Part shown: piece by piece, positions 46,966 through 57,833 of the stretch
How the letters are laid out: each line of letters begins with the position of its first letter
How positions within the stretch are numbered: the stretch's first letter is position 1
Source: Muricea muricata
Lineage: Eukaryota > Cnidaria > Anthozoa > Malacalcyonacea > Plexauridae
Reading direction: 5' to 3'
Length of the DNA: 64,000 bases
Assembly (NCBI GenBank): GCA_963855995.1
Contig: OY979718.1
Coordinates: 48,209,559 to 48,273,558, forward strand
Translations under genes and position numbers: made by a program
Notes under the pieces: model-generated
What the model was told of the DNA's origin: nothing
The model's input: the letters and a program-made list of their open reading frames with translations, nothing else
The model's database searches: none

Positions 46966-47194
46966 AAACTTCCTTTGCTAAGTTATTTGTGTGATTTCTG
47001 TCTTGCTTTGTTAACTTTCACGCGACGTTTCCTTAGTAAGTAATCTAGTGTGGTGATGATATTGTTAAACATATGTGCTATTCTAAAACAATCATTTTTT
47101 GGTTTTCAAGAAAGAGCTTTTCGATCATATGGTTATTTAATAGTCAATTTTTGATCTTCGTATTTCCGTAGTAAGTTTATTAACCGATCATATT
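46966..47194 (+). other. Proximal 3' UTR / downstream region of the TMEM131-family gene
   Basis: AT-rich, without a canonical AATAAA in the first 200 bases. It ends at a MITE insertion, which may be part of the 3' UTR. Confidence 0.4.
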
Positions 47195-47519
47195 GGCCCG
47201 ATTTATACTAGAGACGGATGATCCGTCAAGACGGATCATTCGTCTGACAGATCATCCGTCTAAGTATAAAGACGAACTATCCAGACGAACTACGTAAAAA
47301 GATAGTTCGTCTGGTAACTCGTCTGTGTATAAACGCGGGCAAACAGACGGATCATCCGTCAAGACGAACTACGCGAGCAAATTCGTCTGAAAAGACGAAC
47401 TACGCAGGTAGTTCGTCTTGACGGATGATGGTTTATACACAGTCGAATTATTAGACGAACTATTTTTTCTTGCCCAAGTTCGTCCAGACGGATCATCCGT
47501 CTCTAGTATAAATCGGGCC
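47195..47519. mobile_element. 325-bp MITE with internally repeated modules (3-bp TSD)
   Basis: The TIR is GGCCCGATTTATACTAGAGA, mirrored at the right end, with ATT on both sides (47192-47194 and 47520-47522). A 3-bp duplication and GG-initial TIR fit PIF/Harbinger-like MITEs (inference). The interior is built of repeated modules: GACGGATGATCCGTC and variants at least five times, and AGACGAACTA and variants at least eight times, in both orientations. Confidence 0.82.
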
Positions 47520-48127
47520 ATTCAGGTGTTATTTATGACGTAGGACTTCGTTAGTTGTTGTTTTTCTTGGTTTTCTCGCAATTTAAGTATAATCGAACTG
47601 GAATAGAATAATGATTTTATTTATGAATAATTATTTATACATCTCAATAACGACTAATAAGTCGAGTAAATTTATTTAGGAGTTGAGCTCTTATTGCACC
47701 GGTTCTCCATTGTAGTTTTTAATAGTTTTTTGTAATGTTTTTGTAGTGAAAAATTTTTTAATCTCACAAATTAAGTAAATTTTAAGGAAACTCGCCACGA
47801 AGATTCGTTATGGTTTGTTATGCTCGTCCAGGCGCTTGTGCAGTTTTCGTGTATTACAATCATATACGATCATTCGTAGTATGAACAATAATTTTAAGAC
47901 GACGTTTAGACTTTTGAATTAAGTATTTCCCACAAACAGCTATGTTGAAAGTGAAGGCAGCGAATTTTGACACGTTTGATTTACTGAACCAGGTCAGACC
48001 AAGAGAGCGCATTTGAATCACCATAAGCTTGCTTTTATATAGACACAAGTCTCGACCTGATTAAACCATGTATAAGGTAGACTCAATCCGACTCCCATGC
48101 AAACCCGACACCCAAGTTATTCCGCCA

Positions 48128-48262
48128 ATAGACCTTAGAAGTGCTTACATCACGCGGTTTCCAATGGATATAAATACATGGTGAATTTTCCCCACATGCT
48201 TCCAACATTTCATTGCAATTTATGTTGAACTCTGGCGTGAGTTAAACCTCTAATGCCTATTA
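48128..48262 (+). repeat. Dispersed repeat copy (inverted relative to 14.4 kb)
   Basis: Collinear with the reverse complement of 14405-14565: shared GAAGTGCTTAC, ATATAAATACA, TTCCCCACATG and AACTCTGGCGTGA. Family not recognised. Confidence 0.65.
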
Positions 48263-49166
48263 GCTCGTAAACGTCAGTGCCATTATGCTTGTACTGAGTA
48301 CGATGACTGTGCTAGTTATAGTTGCCTTGCCTTGCCTTAATGCTGTGTCAAACCATATGTCACTCGTGTTGCGGAAACGTTCCTGGTTCCTGGTACATCG
48401 GGATTTTACTAACGCAAGGCGTTCTTTGTCAGTGCCCGCGATTATAGTAAAAAATTTCAGCGGTATATATATCATTTCCTTAATTCCATACAATCATATT
48501 TTGAAATGTTTAGGTGTTTGAGATGAAACTAAATTTTGCCCAACTATTTATTGATTACATTGCAAAGATCGCTTCAAATGACGGTGTAACTTCTTTGGTA
48601 AAATTTCTCCAGCTCTCTTCTTTCTCGAGATATTCAACTTTATTCAATATGTAAATTACACAACTTATGACATCACTGTACATGATGCGTGTTTTTGAGA
48701 CTGCTAGTTTTGTAGCATACGACAACAAGAAACAATCAAAACTGTGCTGTATGTATGTAAACTACAATTAATGGCTTGGTGTCCGCAGTTTTTTAGGAAT
48801 ATATCGATCACGTTGCAAATTACTCATGATTTTTGAAAAGTTATGCACTGTGATCTCATAAGTTGTGTAATTTGCATATCAAACAAAATTGAATATCTCG
48901 AGCACAGGAAAAGAGTTAGACAAACTCTACCAAGCAGTTACATTGTAATTTTAAGCGATCTTTGCACAAAATTTCGTGTCATAGGCACTTGCCTAATGTC
49001 AAACTACATTCAGGTTTTTTTAAAAATATTTTCATACGAAATAAAATATAAACCTCCCTACTCCTGGGCGTTTTTTAAAATTTAATATTTATTTTATATG
49101 GCCTTAGAACAAAAATATCAAAAACATGCACAATAGGATTCTTCAAAAAATATAAAATATATATAT

Positions 49167-49291
49167 GTTATTTACCTGATAGGAGGTCCGTACTGGAAAA
49201 AATATTTTGTCGAGGTCTCAAGCCTGAAGGACATTTTTGAGACCGAGACAAAATATTTTTCCAGTACGGACCGACCTAAACGGTAAATAAC
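49167..49291. repeat. Hairpin-forming palindrome
   Basis: GTTATTTACC at the left and GGTAAATAAC at the right enclose arms with AGGTCCGTACTGGAAAAA-type sequence on both strands. The loop is near AGCCTGAAGGAC. MITE-like, but no target duplication was established. Confidence 0.8.
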
Positions 49292-50044
49292 TTATTTATC
49301 TTTTTCAAAGCGATGCTCAAATTCATAAGATTCCAGTGTTGCAAAGTACTATTTGAGATCAGTAGTATTTACGTTATTGCAATCATGGCCAAGACGACGC
49401 GATAAAAACCCTTTAATTTTGATGTATTGCTGCTTTTTCGCTCCACATGACAATAAAAAAGGTAAATCTATCAAACTTTGTTATCTTTCTGTCCATTTTA
49501 CAATAAAAACGTGGCTAAAATATGCGTTTCGGCGCCAATATAATTTGCCGAAAATGTTTCGTTTGCAATAAAATTATTTGCCGAGATTATAAGCTCAGAA
49601 ACATCCTTATAAACTTAGCAAATCAACTGGTTATGAGTGTTATGGTATTCTTGATAAAAGAATAAATTTGAGTTAAGATAAATTACTCGTTTTCGATATA
49701 TTTTCTGTTTAATTTTGGCTGTGTATATTAATGAGCATTTTTATATAAACCGCAATTACATTGATGTGAAAGAAAGATTCGTTTTGTCGCATTTTGGCTG
49801 CTGTAAAGTACGTTTTGGGCTGTAATTAAACTTCGTTTACAATGAAGTTAATTCGGTTTATTTCTTTAGTATTGTTGAGTGGGGTTTAGCTTTTGGAAAC
49901 TTTTATTCAGTTTTAAAATTTCGCTTCACTCCTTGATTTGTTTCCTAAAATAACACTTTTTCACTTTTGGACCACTGTGAAGATATCGTAAATTATTATA
50001 TAGACTACCATCGGATATTAGCTAGTGTTTTATGCGGTATTAGC

Positions 50045-51024
50045 ACAGGTCACCCTGAATGCGTACAGTGCTAATATAGCGTTCAATGGGACAGCATCTG
50101 TTACATAATGCATATATGTATATATTAACACAAAGGTTGGCAAGTAAATACAAATTTGAACACTCGTACAAAATTTAAACCACAAAAAAATCTGCAAAAA
50201 GACTTCGATATTCATTTAAAAACATACACATATTGAGAAGACATACCTGAGAAGCATATACGTTGTATTTTTGTATCAATTCAACATTTTTTACCCGACG
50301 AAATTCGCGAAAAGTCATCAAATTTTTAGTTGATTTTCGCAAAACTATGCGCGATGCTGGCTGCCTGCCTTACGTCACAGGAAAAAGCTCCCTGATTGGC
50401 CAGATGAAAACTCAATTTTTTTACCGCGAAAGCAAAACCGGGGAGCCACGTAATATACAATGAATATACAGTGCTTCTTCTTTTGCACCTCTTCACATCT
50501 TTTGCACTTCAGTTTAAAATTTTTCGCAGTTGTTTGCAGTTGTTACTGAGTTGTTGTTTTTAAAAAAGCTTTCACTTCAAATTTCCTTCCGCAGCGTTGG
50601 CGTAGCTCTTTGAAAATTTTAACATTTCTCCCCCCGGTTTTGCTTTCGCGGTAAAAAAATTGAGTTTTCACCAGGCCAATCAGGGAGCTTTTTCCTGTGA
50701 CCTAAGACAGGCAGCCAGCATCGCGCATAGTTTTAGCGAAAATCAACTAAAAATTTGATGACTTTTCGCGAATTTCGTCGGGTAAAAAATGTTGAATTGA
50801 CACAAAAATACAACGTATATGCTTTTCAGGTATGTCTTCTCAATATGTGTATGTTTTTAAATGAATATCGAAGTCTTTTTGCAGATTTTTTTTGTGGTTT
50901 AAATTTTGTACGAGTGTTCAAATTTGTATTTACTTGCGAACCTTTGTGTTAATATATACATTATGTAACAGATGCTGTCCCACTGAACGCTATATTAGAA
51001 CTGTACGCATTACGGGTGACCTGT
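50045..51024. mobile_element. 980-bp foldback element with ~400-bp arms and 9-bp TSD
   Basis: The ends are ACAGGTCACCC and its inverted match. The arms (about 50045-50447 and 50633-51024) are near-identical, including CCGCGAAAGCAAAACCGG and its complement near the loop. A perfect 9-bp duplication, GGTATTAGC, lies at 50036-50044 and 51025-51033. No coding domain. Structure and duplication length fit a Mutator-like foldback. Confidence 0.87.
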
Positions 51025-51133
51025 GGTATTAGCTGAAGTTGTTTACATTGCTAAACTGACTAATAAGTATATTATATTAAAATATAACTGCACTGGGGAG
51101 TTTTTTTGGTAGCAGTTGTGGCCTATATAATAA

Positions 51134-51242
51134 AACAGTTATTCTTCTCACTCTCGTCGTATATGAGCGATAGCCGACTTGGTGTTACGCACCTCGTCGG
51201 CTATCTGCTCATATACGACTCGAGTTCATAGAGTAACTGTTA
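51134..51242. repeat. Palindrome with ~45-bp arms
   Basis: AACAGTTA at the left pairs with TAACTGTT at the right. The inner arms share CGTATATGAGC(G/A)GATAGCCGA-like sequence. The loop is near CTTGGTGTTACGCACC. Confidence 0.8.
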
Positions 51243-52988
51243 AAAGCCGCCCGCTGCTGCCGCCAATCAGGTTGCAGGAAATCAAAAAATATTAGGCATG
51301 CACAAATAAAAAAATAAATATCATTTATTTCATTTGCCCGTGATGCAACTGGTCTTCTAGCGATTTATGATGAGAATATTTTTTTCTATATTGACATATA
51401 TGTTTTTCTAAAAACACAATACAACTATATAGTCAGTAGTCACGAATAACCTGCACTTTATAGAGGCTGGTAATTTCTAGTAAAGGGTATTTTCGTGAGC
51501 CGTGATTAGTTAATATCTGTTCGAGTGAAATGCTCGGTGAAATAGTAATGAGTCAGTGAATAGAGAATAACAATGAGTCAGTGACTAGATTTTTACTAAT
51601 AAGACTAAAATATCATCGGAGGCTTTTCAGAGGTCGATGCGTATGATTGTACGTATTGGAAGGAATACGATCACTAACTATAAAGGAACGTGATGACATA
51701 AACAAACTGAAATATAATGTGGATGAAACCAGCGGACCCCCACCCCCTTAACTCTCTATATGTTGCATACAGGTACGAATTTGATTTCGTTTCGTTGCTT
51801 CACCGCAGTTATCTGCACTGGCGTTGACCTGTCTAATATTTTGTTTCGTTCGCCCATTATTCCTGGTAGACCGAAACGATCGGAGATCCGGGTGGATTTT
51901 GCAGACAAGCTAAAGATCGATCATTGATGTTAAGTTTCAAATGCAATACTGTACAAATAAAAACAATCTGTATTTTATCGCTGGCCGTTATGACGCCATA
52001 ATATGAACAAATAGGTATAACACTTGTTTTCTGTTAAAAAAAACACAGCTATCCGAAAAAAAGCTAGCTATAGCTAAATTACTAAAAATATAGCTAAATT
52101 TACTACAAAACGTGTTTGAAAAAACGTGAAATTAAACCTCAAGGTTACAGAAGGTTCTTGGACTTTTGAATTTTTTTCTAATTCTTTTTATATAGCTTAG
52201 AAATATATATATGTCATCGGAAAAAAATTTAATCTAAAGTCTTTCAATTAAATTGAGTAGGTTATCAAGCAAAATGACGCCGCAATCTATACCCCTGACC
52301 GGGAGTAATTAACTTTATTTTAAAGTCAATTTTCTGACGTTCATTTTAAGTCGATACTCGAAAGCACGCACTAAAAAATTATTTTTGCCTTGGGTGGGAA
52401 AATCACTGTTCCTTCATAAATTTATAACTACATTATTTTATTTCTCATGGCTAGATTCAGCGAAAATGCTGTAGAAATCAGATTGGAAACAAACTGGCCG
52501 AGTAATGGTAGTCTGTATCTGATCTGCGAACAGTCTATGTAGATACCCTGAAACGCACGCTCAGGGTATCCTGCAACCTTAATTTTACCCATACTAACAA
52601 CATCGTTAGGCGAAATACGTGAAGCACCAGTGGTCTTCTGGGGTGTTGATATACGTGCGTGTTTTCGTGTTCAGTGGCTAGTGTACAATAGGTAAACTGA
52701 GGTGTGTCGGTAAACAGCAATTGTCATGGTAGCCAACGTCATCAATAGTAATTACTCTGCCCACGTTATCAAATTAAAATTTGTCTTCGTCATGCACCGG
52801 ATAATATTGAGCAAATATAGTAGAGTCAGCTTGTACGACAGACGAAAGGCTGAGTATAAACAATTTCGAAGATCAATATGACGATAAATACAAGCTAATT
52901 GACGATGTATATACTGCATGCACAGCGGCTCACACGGTAACGCAGTGATTAAAAGTGATTACAACGAGAAAACTGTCGCACAATTAAT
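51243..52988. promoter_or_regulatory. Upstream region of the SMB receptor gene
   Basis: No other gene is seen between the palindrome and the receptor start at 52989. Promoter and 5' UTR are expected here. A ~12-base repeat (TAGCTAAATTTAC type) occurs near 52070-52100. No core promoter element could be placed with confidence. Confidence 0.4.
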
Positions 52989-55946
52989 ATGCCAAGACTT
53001 GGCTCTCACTGGCTGGTTTGGGCCCTGGGCTTCGTACTTCTATCGTTTTATTTTGTCTGGCGTGTGTCATCAATGAGTGGCGATGATGATGTATTTTTGC
53101 GACTGGAATATTCACAAGAAGATAGTAGTTTACATCGAGGAGAAACAACCGATCAAAAAAAGGCAAGTTCGGAGGCAAGTAGAGTTATTAGAAATAAGCG
53201 ATCAGGCCATTTGAAAGCACGCAGTACAAGATCAATAACAAATGATAGCACAACAGATAATTACACTGCCAGTGCTGGCATAAATGCAACAAAAAAGTTA
53301 TTGATATTAACTCATGTGTTAGAGATCCACACCGCACCACCCCCGTTAGCGACAGCTACAGCTAACATCGAAACTACAATCGCATCGAGAACAAACCCAC
53401 AACCAGAATCCAACTGTGGTAGCAAAGTTTATTCGTGTTCAAATAAATGTAAGGAAAACACTACATACAACACATTCTCGTATTTTAACAAGGAAGATAC
53501 AGGCTCTGATTGTTATTGTGATCAGTCTTGCGATGTTTTATTTCGAGACTGTTGTAGTGATTACAAAGAGTTTTGTCCAACGAATTCGAAATTAACCGAC
53601 GCTGATGATTTTTACAAGCGCAAAGGTAAATGGCGTTGTACTACGATGAATATAGATACAGGGGAGTGCTTAAGACATGCAGGATTGTGGATGGTAGCAC
53701 AATGCCCGAGTTCTTGGCAAAATGACGACGTGAGAACAAAATGTCACAATCCAGCGTCAACACTAGATGCTCATTCCCTTCTCTTATATTTACCTGTTGC
53801 TGGACTTCCTGATCTACTCACATACAGAAACCAGTATTGCGCACTTTGCAATAATGTGTCGAAGTATGAATTTTGGACTTTATTATTTAAACCAAATGCA
53901 ATCCCCCCTCCGTTCTATACCCCAGATGATTTTGCGGAGTTCATTGGGAGAAATTATCATCTTCTAGATGGTATTCGACCAAACGAAGGCCAGCGTATTC
54001 GTTGGTGTACTTACTCAGATATCGTTAGTACTTGTCCTGATACTACGCTTGAACATGGCATTAAAAACTGCGTTCAAGGAACAGTGGGTTTGGTAAAAGA
54101 CATAAGTTCGAACACGATATTCAAAAATACAGCTTGTGCTTCGTGTAACGGATATGACCATGTGTGCGGAGTATCTGAAGGATTTGTCCATCCTTGTGTC
54201 ATAGGTGGTTCTTCAATAAGCCGTGCTATAAGCTTACGTGATTATGGTGTATCGGTGACAACGAAATCTTGTAAAAGAAATGAAGTTTACGATACATTCT
54301 TAGAGAAATGTCGTCAGACCTACGCCATCAATAAACTACACTCGGGCTCTGCGGATGAATATCAAGTAACTATGTCAATCTTTACAAAAAACAGTGGTGG
54401 TTTTTTCATTTCTCGGCTCCAGTTAAGAAATTCGCTTTCTGATTACTTCAGAGTGAACAAATCACAAATAAATGATATAAAAGTTAACGTAATTTTAGAC
54501 GAAGGCACGGAGACTCGTTTAACATTCAACATAAAGCTGAGGCAGGCACAAAGTCTGATCTTAGCCTCGGATTCAAAATTAAATGGAAGTTCAAACGAGA
54601 CAACCACACTACGCCGTCTGTTTAGATTTAAGAAAGTTTTTCAATTACCTTATGGAGTTGAAACACTTACAATTTACCGTCAGGAAATTCGGCAAGTCGT
54701 TTGTACCCGTCCACATCTCTACCAGTACGGGGAATATATTTTGTTGGAAGATTTAGAGATTCGCATTTTATCTACTGGCGCGATATATCAGCAGTTTGAA
54801 TACTACATGAACAGTACGGTTGAAAATGCATCCGTAACAGTCTGTTTAAAAACTGCACGACGTGATCACTGTAATGGAAGCTACATTAAATTGAACTCGA
54901 GTGAATTTTACTTTACAAACAATTTAACACTGGTGTACAATTCACTTGTGTATGACTTTGGTGATTATGTTTACAACAACAGTATGGTGTATATTTGTGT
55001 GAACTTTGAAAGAGAATATGAAACGACTGACAGCAATGCACTTGAAGGTGACTTACCATTAGTAATTTTGACATGGATTGGGTTTATTGTGTCTAGTATT
55101 GGTTTGCTGGTTCTTTTCATTACTTATGCCATCTTTAAAGAACTAAGAAGTCTTCCTGGAAAGAACCTCATGAACTTGTCCATTTCCCTATGTTTAGCTG
55201 AAGTCTTTTGGATTGTAGGTTCCACACTTGATAATTATCCCACAGCGTGTACTGCCGTCGCAATAGCGAATCATTATTTTTTTCTGGCTTTCTTCGCAGC
55301 AAGTTCCGTAATTGCCTTTGATTCATGTCTAGTATTTGGACGAAAGATGGCTATTCGTCGCAGTCAATCTGAAGATAACAAGATCTTTATTATCTACTTT
55401 CTAGTTACCTGGGCAATGCCAGGTCTTTTTCTTCTTATTTTTGGTCTACTAGATCACCACGGAGTGTTTATCATAGACTATGGTAAATCAGTCGTGTGTT
55501 GGCTCGGCACAAAAGAATCAAAGATATTTCTTTTCATTCTACCATTTGGCATATTGTTACTATTCAACTTAATTCTCTTCATCATCGTGGCTTTACGTCT
55601 TCACAAGAATCAAAAATCCAGCGCGAGAGCACTCGGAAAGGATGCAAAGAAACGTGAACTGCAGAATGTCAAGGTTTGCGTCAAGCTGTCAACTTTGATG
55701 GGATTCTCCTGGTTGTTTGGACTACTCCAGGTTGCTGTGGAAACAGAAACGGACGCGTTTGCGTATCTATTTGTTATTTTCGTCAGTGTTCAAGGTTTGT
55801 TTATCTGTGTGGCGTTTCTGTTTCAAAGAAAGTGTTACAATCTCTACAACACCTTGGTATCAAAAAGTTTTAGTTCATCTAAAGGCAGTAGCAGTGCAGA
55901 AACGCGGTCAAATGACAGAAGGCGTACAAGGGACACCAAACTCTAG
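52989..55946 (+). CDS. Intronless seven-helix receptor with somatomedin-B domain (adhesion/secretin-like GPCR)
   Basis: One uninterrupted 985-codon frame from an ATG. Residues ~7-27 form a signal peptide or anchor (HWLVWALGFVLLSFYFVW). A somatomedin-B domain lies at ~143-195, Cys-rich and ending CDVLFRDCCSDYKEFCP. A large extracellular region with many N-glycosylation sequons and paired Cys follows to ~685. The seven-helix domain is at ~690-945: PGKNLMNLSISLCLAEVFW (TM2), the TM3 Cys near YPTACTAV, KSVVCWLG (second extracellular loop), STLMGFSWLFGLL (TM6) and FVSVQGLFICVAF (TM7). These are class B2/adhesion-type signatures. I see no clear GPS cleavage site (no His-Leu/Ser-Thr) before TM1. Ligand unknown. 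The intronless structure suggests a retrogene-derived, possibly lineage-expanded family. Confidence 0.9.
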   Translation: MPRLGSHWLVWALGFVLLSFYFVWRVSSMSGDDDVFLRLEYSQEDSSLHRGETTDQKKASSEASRVIRNKRSGHLKARSTRSITNDSTTDNYTASAGINATKKLLILTHVLEIHTAPPPLATATANIETTIASRTNPQPESNCGSKVYSCSNKCKENTTYNTFSYFNKEDTGSDCYCDQSCDVLFRDCCSDYKEFCPTNSKLTDADDFYKRKGKWRCTTMNIDTGECLRHAGLWMVAQCPSSWQNDDVRTKCHNPASTLDAHSLLLYLPVAGLPDLLTYRNQYCALCNNVSKYEFWTLLFKPNAIPPPFYTPDDFAEFIGRNYHLLDGIRPNEGQRIRWCTYSDIVSTCPDTTLEHGIKNCVQGTVGLVKDISSNTIFKNTACASCNGYDHVCGVSEGFVHPCVIGGSSISRAISLRDYGVSVTTKSCKRNEVYDTFLEKCRQTYAINKLHSGSADEYQVTMSIFTKNSGGFFISRLQLRNSLSDYFRVNKSQINDIKVNVILDEGTETRLTFNIKLRQAQSLILASDSKLNGSSNETTTLRRLFRFKKVFQLPYGVETLTIYRQEIRQVVCTRPHLYQYGEYILLEDLEIRILSTGAIYQQFEYYMNSTVENASVTVCLKTARRDHCNGSYIKLNSSEFYFTNNLTLVYNSLVYDFGDYVYNNSMVYICVNFEREYETTDSNALEGDLPLVILTWIGFIVSSIGLLVLFITYAIFKELRSLPGKNLMNLSISLCLAEVFWIVGSTLDNYPTACTAVAIANHYFFLAFFAASSVIAFDSCLVFGRKMAIRRSQSEDNKIFIIYFLVTWAMPGLFLLIFGLLDHHGVFIIDYGKSVVCWLGTKESKIFLFILPFGILLLFNLILFIIVALRLHKNQKSSARALGKDAKKRELQNVKVCVKLSTLMGFSWLFGLLQVAVETETDAFAYLFVIFVSVQGLFICVAFLFQRKCYNLYNTLVSKSFSSSKGSSSAETRSNDRRRTRDTKL

Positions 55947-57833
55947 GTTGGTTGGTAACTACTCTTTATAGAATGCTTTTAGTAGACTGATTATTGATGT
56001 AGATGTGATTAGCGAACAGAGACTTGTTTGGCTGAGATAGAGTTCATAATGGTTATATGGGTAATTTCACCCCACTTTTGTGCAAGGAAGGATGGGTATG
56101 CTGTAAGGACAGGAAACACTGAGTTTCTCAACACTAAATGTTTCATGAAAGTTACGATTGCCACTTGGTAACTTTACTAACTGCAGAACAAGGGTCACTC
56201 TGCAAACGAGTAAACATTTTTGTTGAACGCTTCAGTTAGCATGCAGGACCATTATTTTGTGTTCTCGATAACTTCGAGTACACTAGCTTGATGTTTTAGC
56301 ATAAAACTGACTTCTGTTATATATTTTTTTAAACTTGACAGAGATGAAGTATAGGGAAGTGGTGATGAACGTGTATAAATTAAACCAATAGACAAATTTG
56401 GCTAACGTTTGTTTATACCCAATTCACATTTGAGATCACACACATGGTAGATACTATTATATCTTGCGACAGCGTAACATAGAACAAAAGTAACTACGTA
56501 TTAGAATTATAGACTTGGTTGGATAACTCATATTCATAATTTGTATGCCTGGTCACAAAATAGAAAATAACCAGAAGGGCCACTGGAGTCGGAACCTTTA
56601 AAGTTTGTGTCCCCACGCATGCCTCATTACACATCTTCATTACGCAGGTTCTGGCCAGTCGATTGCATTTTCTGGCCAATTGAAACGCTGAACTGGCTGT
56701 TCCGCCATTACTCTGGCCAGTCAATTGCATAAAAAATGGGGGGGGGGACATGTTGTACTGCTGAGTGGCCTAACTGTTTATTCGCAAACCATGATAGTAT
56801 CCAACCATGCGTGGATAATTCAAAGTTGCGAAGTGAATTGGGTAGCAAGGCAAAAAAAATTGTTAGCCAAATTTCTCTGTCTCAAAGTTTCTTTCGAAAA
56901 CGCGTCAAAAGTACACAAAAGATTTAGGTTCTTTCAGTACCTGAAACATACGTTTCGAGCGAAAGGTCTATGTTAGTAGTGACTAACTTCCTGCCCTCTC
57001 CTTGAAACGTGTTTCATTGTTTCACTGAGTGAAAGATCCTAATATTCTCTTTCGCTGCGCTCAGCCGAATAGAAAACATTTCAAATCTAAGTATGGGAAA
57101 CGAGAATGGAGGTGACCGCCCAGCATGTGCGCGCGAGTCAAACATTTCTTGACAATAAATGGTCAATGCGTATACATAGGTAATTGATGTACTATATAAT
57201 GGTATACTAATGCATTTAATTAAGTATCCGTTTATGAACAAAAAAGTTTAATATTAATTACAAAGGTAGCAATGTTACAGCTATTACAAAAAAGAAATAC
57301 GGATATGTACTGGTGGTTTCGATAATTGGAATTGGCTAGTGTAAATTCGCGAAGCGAATTAAGAAAGTAAAGCCAGTTCCGCTGGGGGTGCCGAGTGGCG
57401 TCAAGTGCAGAATATCTTTGGAACGTGGGTTTTATACTGACGCAAACACAATGAGATCTCGCGTGGGCGAGATGCATGAGCCACAACGAATTGGTTTTTT
57501 ACTTTCTTCACGTTGTACTATCATACAAAATTATATAACCACAACTAAAATTAATTAAATATTGTATTTTTATCGTTACTTTACATTACCACGTTTACAT
57601 CACATTTTATTTACTTTACATCACATTTCATTATTAATTAATATATTCAAATGACCGGAAATTCTTTTCCGTCTTATATGTCGTTTGTCCGTCGATAACT
57701 CAGTTTCAGCCGTTAGATATGTACGAAGGAAGTGTTGTAGAAGTAGAGCCTATAGAGGACCACATGGAATTTTGCAACTCATTTGATTATTTACATCATG
57801 GTGCATATTACATGTGCAGGGCACGTGACATTT
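55947..57833. other. Intergenic between convergent receptor and IDH3 genes
   Basis: Holds the 3' ends of both genes and a dispersed repeat copy (56384-56880). A G-tract lies near 56738-56746. A candidate polyadenylation signal for the minus-strand gene (AATAAA, reading TTTATT on plus) lies near 57607. No further gene seen. Confidence 0.5.
56384..56880 (+). repeat. Dispersed repeat copy B (matches 13.38-13.67 kb inverted)
   Basis: 56390-56560 is collinear with the reverse complement of 13482-13665, sharing CAAATTTGGCTAACGTTTGT and GAACAAAAGTAACTACG. A second block near 56760-56880 resembles 13375-13460. Between the blocks is unrelated sequence with a G-tract. Confidence 0.6.

Larger units (their letters stand above)
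47520..50035. other. Intergenic, repeat remnants and hairpin, no gene
   Basis: Contains the dispersed repeat copy at 48128-48262 and a hairpin at 49167-49291. Open frames of 60-80 codons lack domains. Confidence 0.45.
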
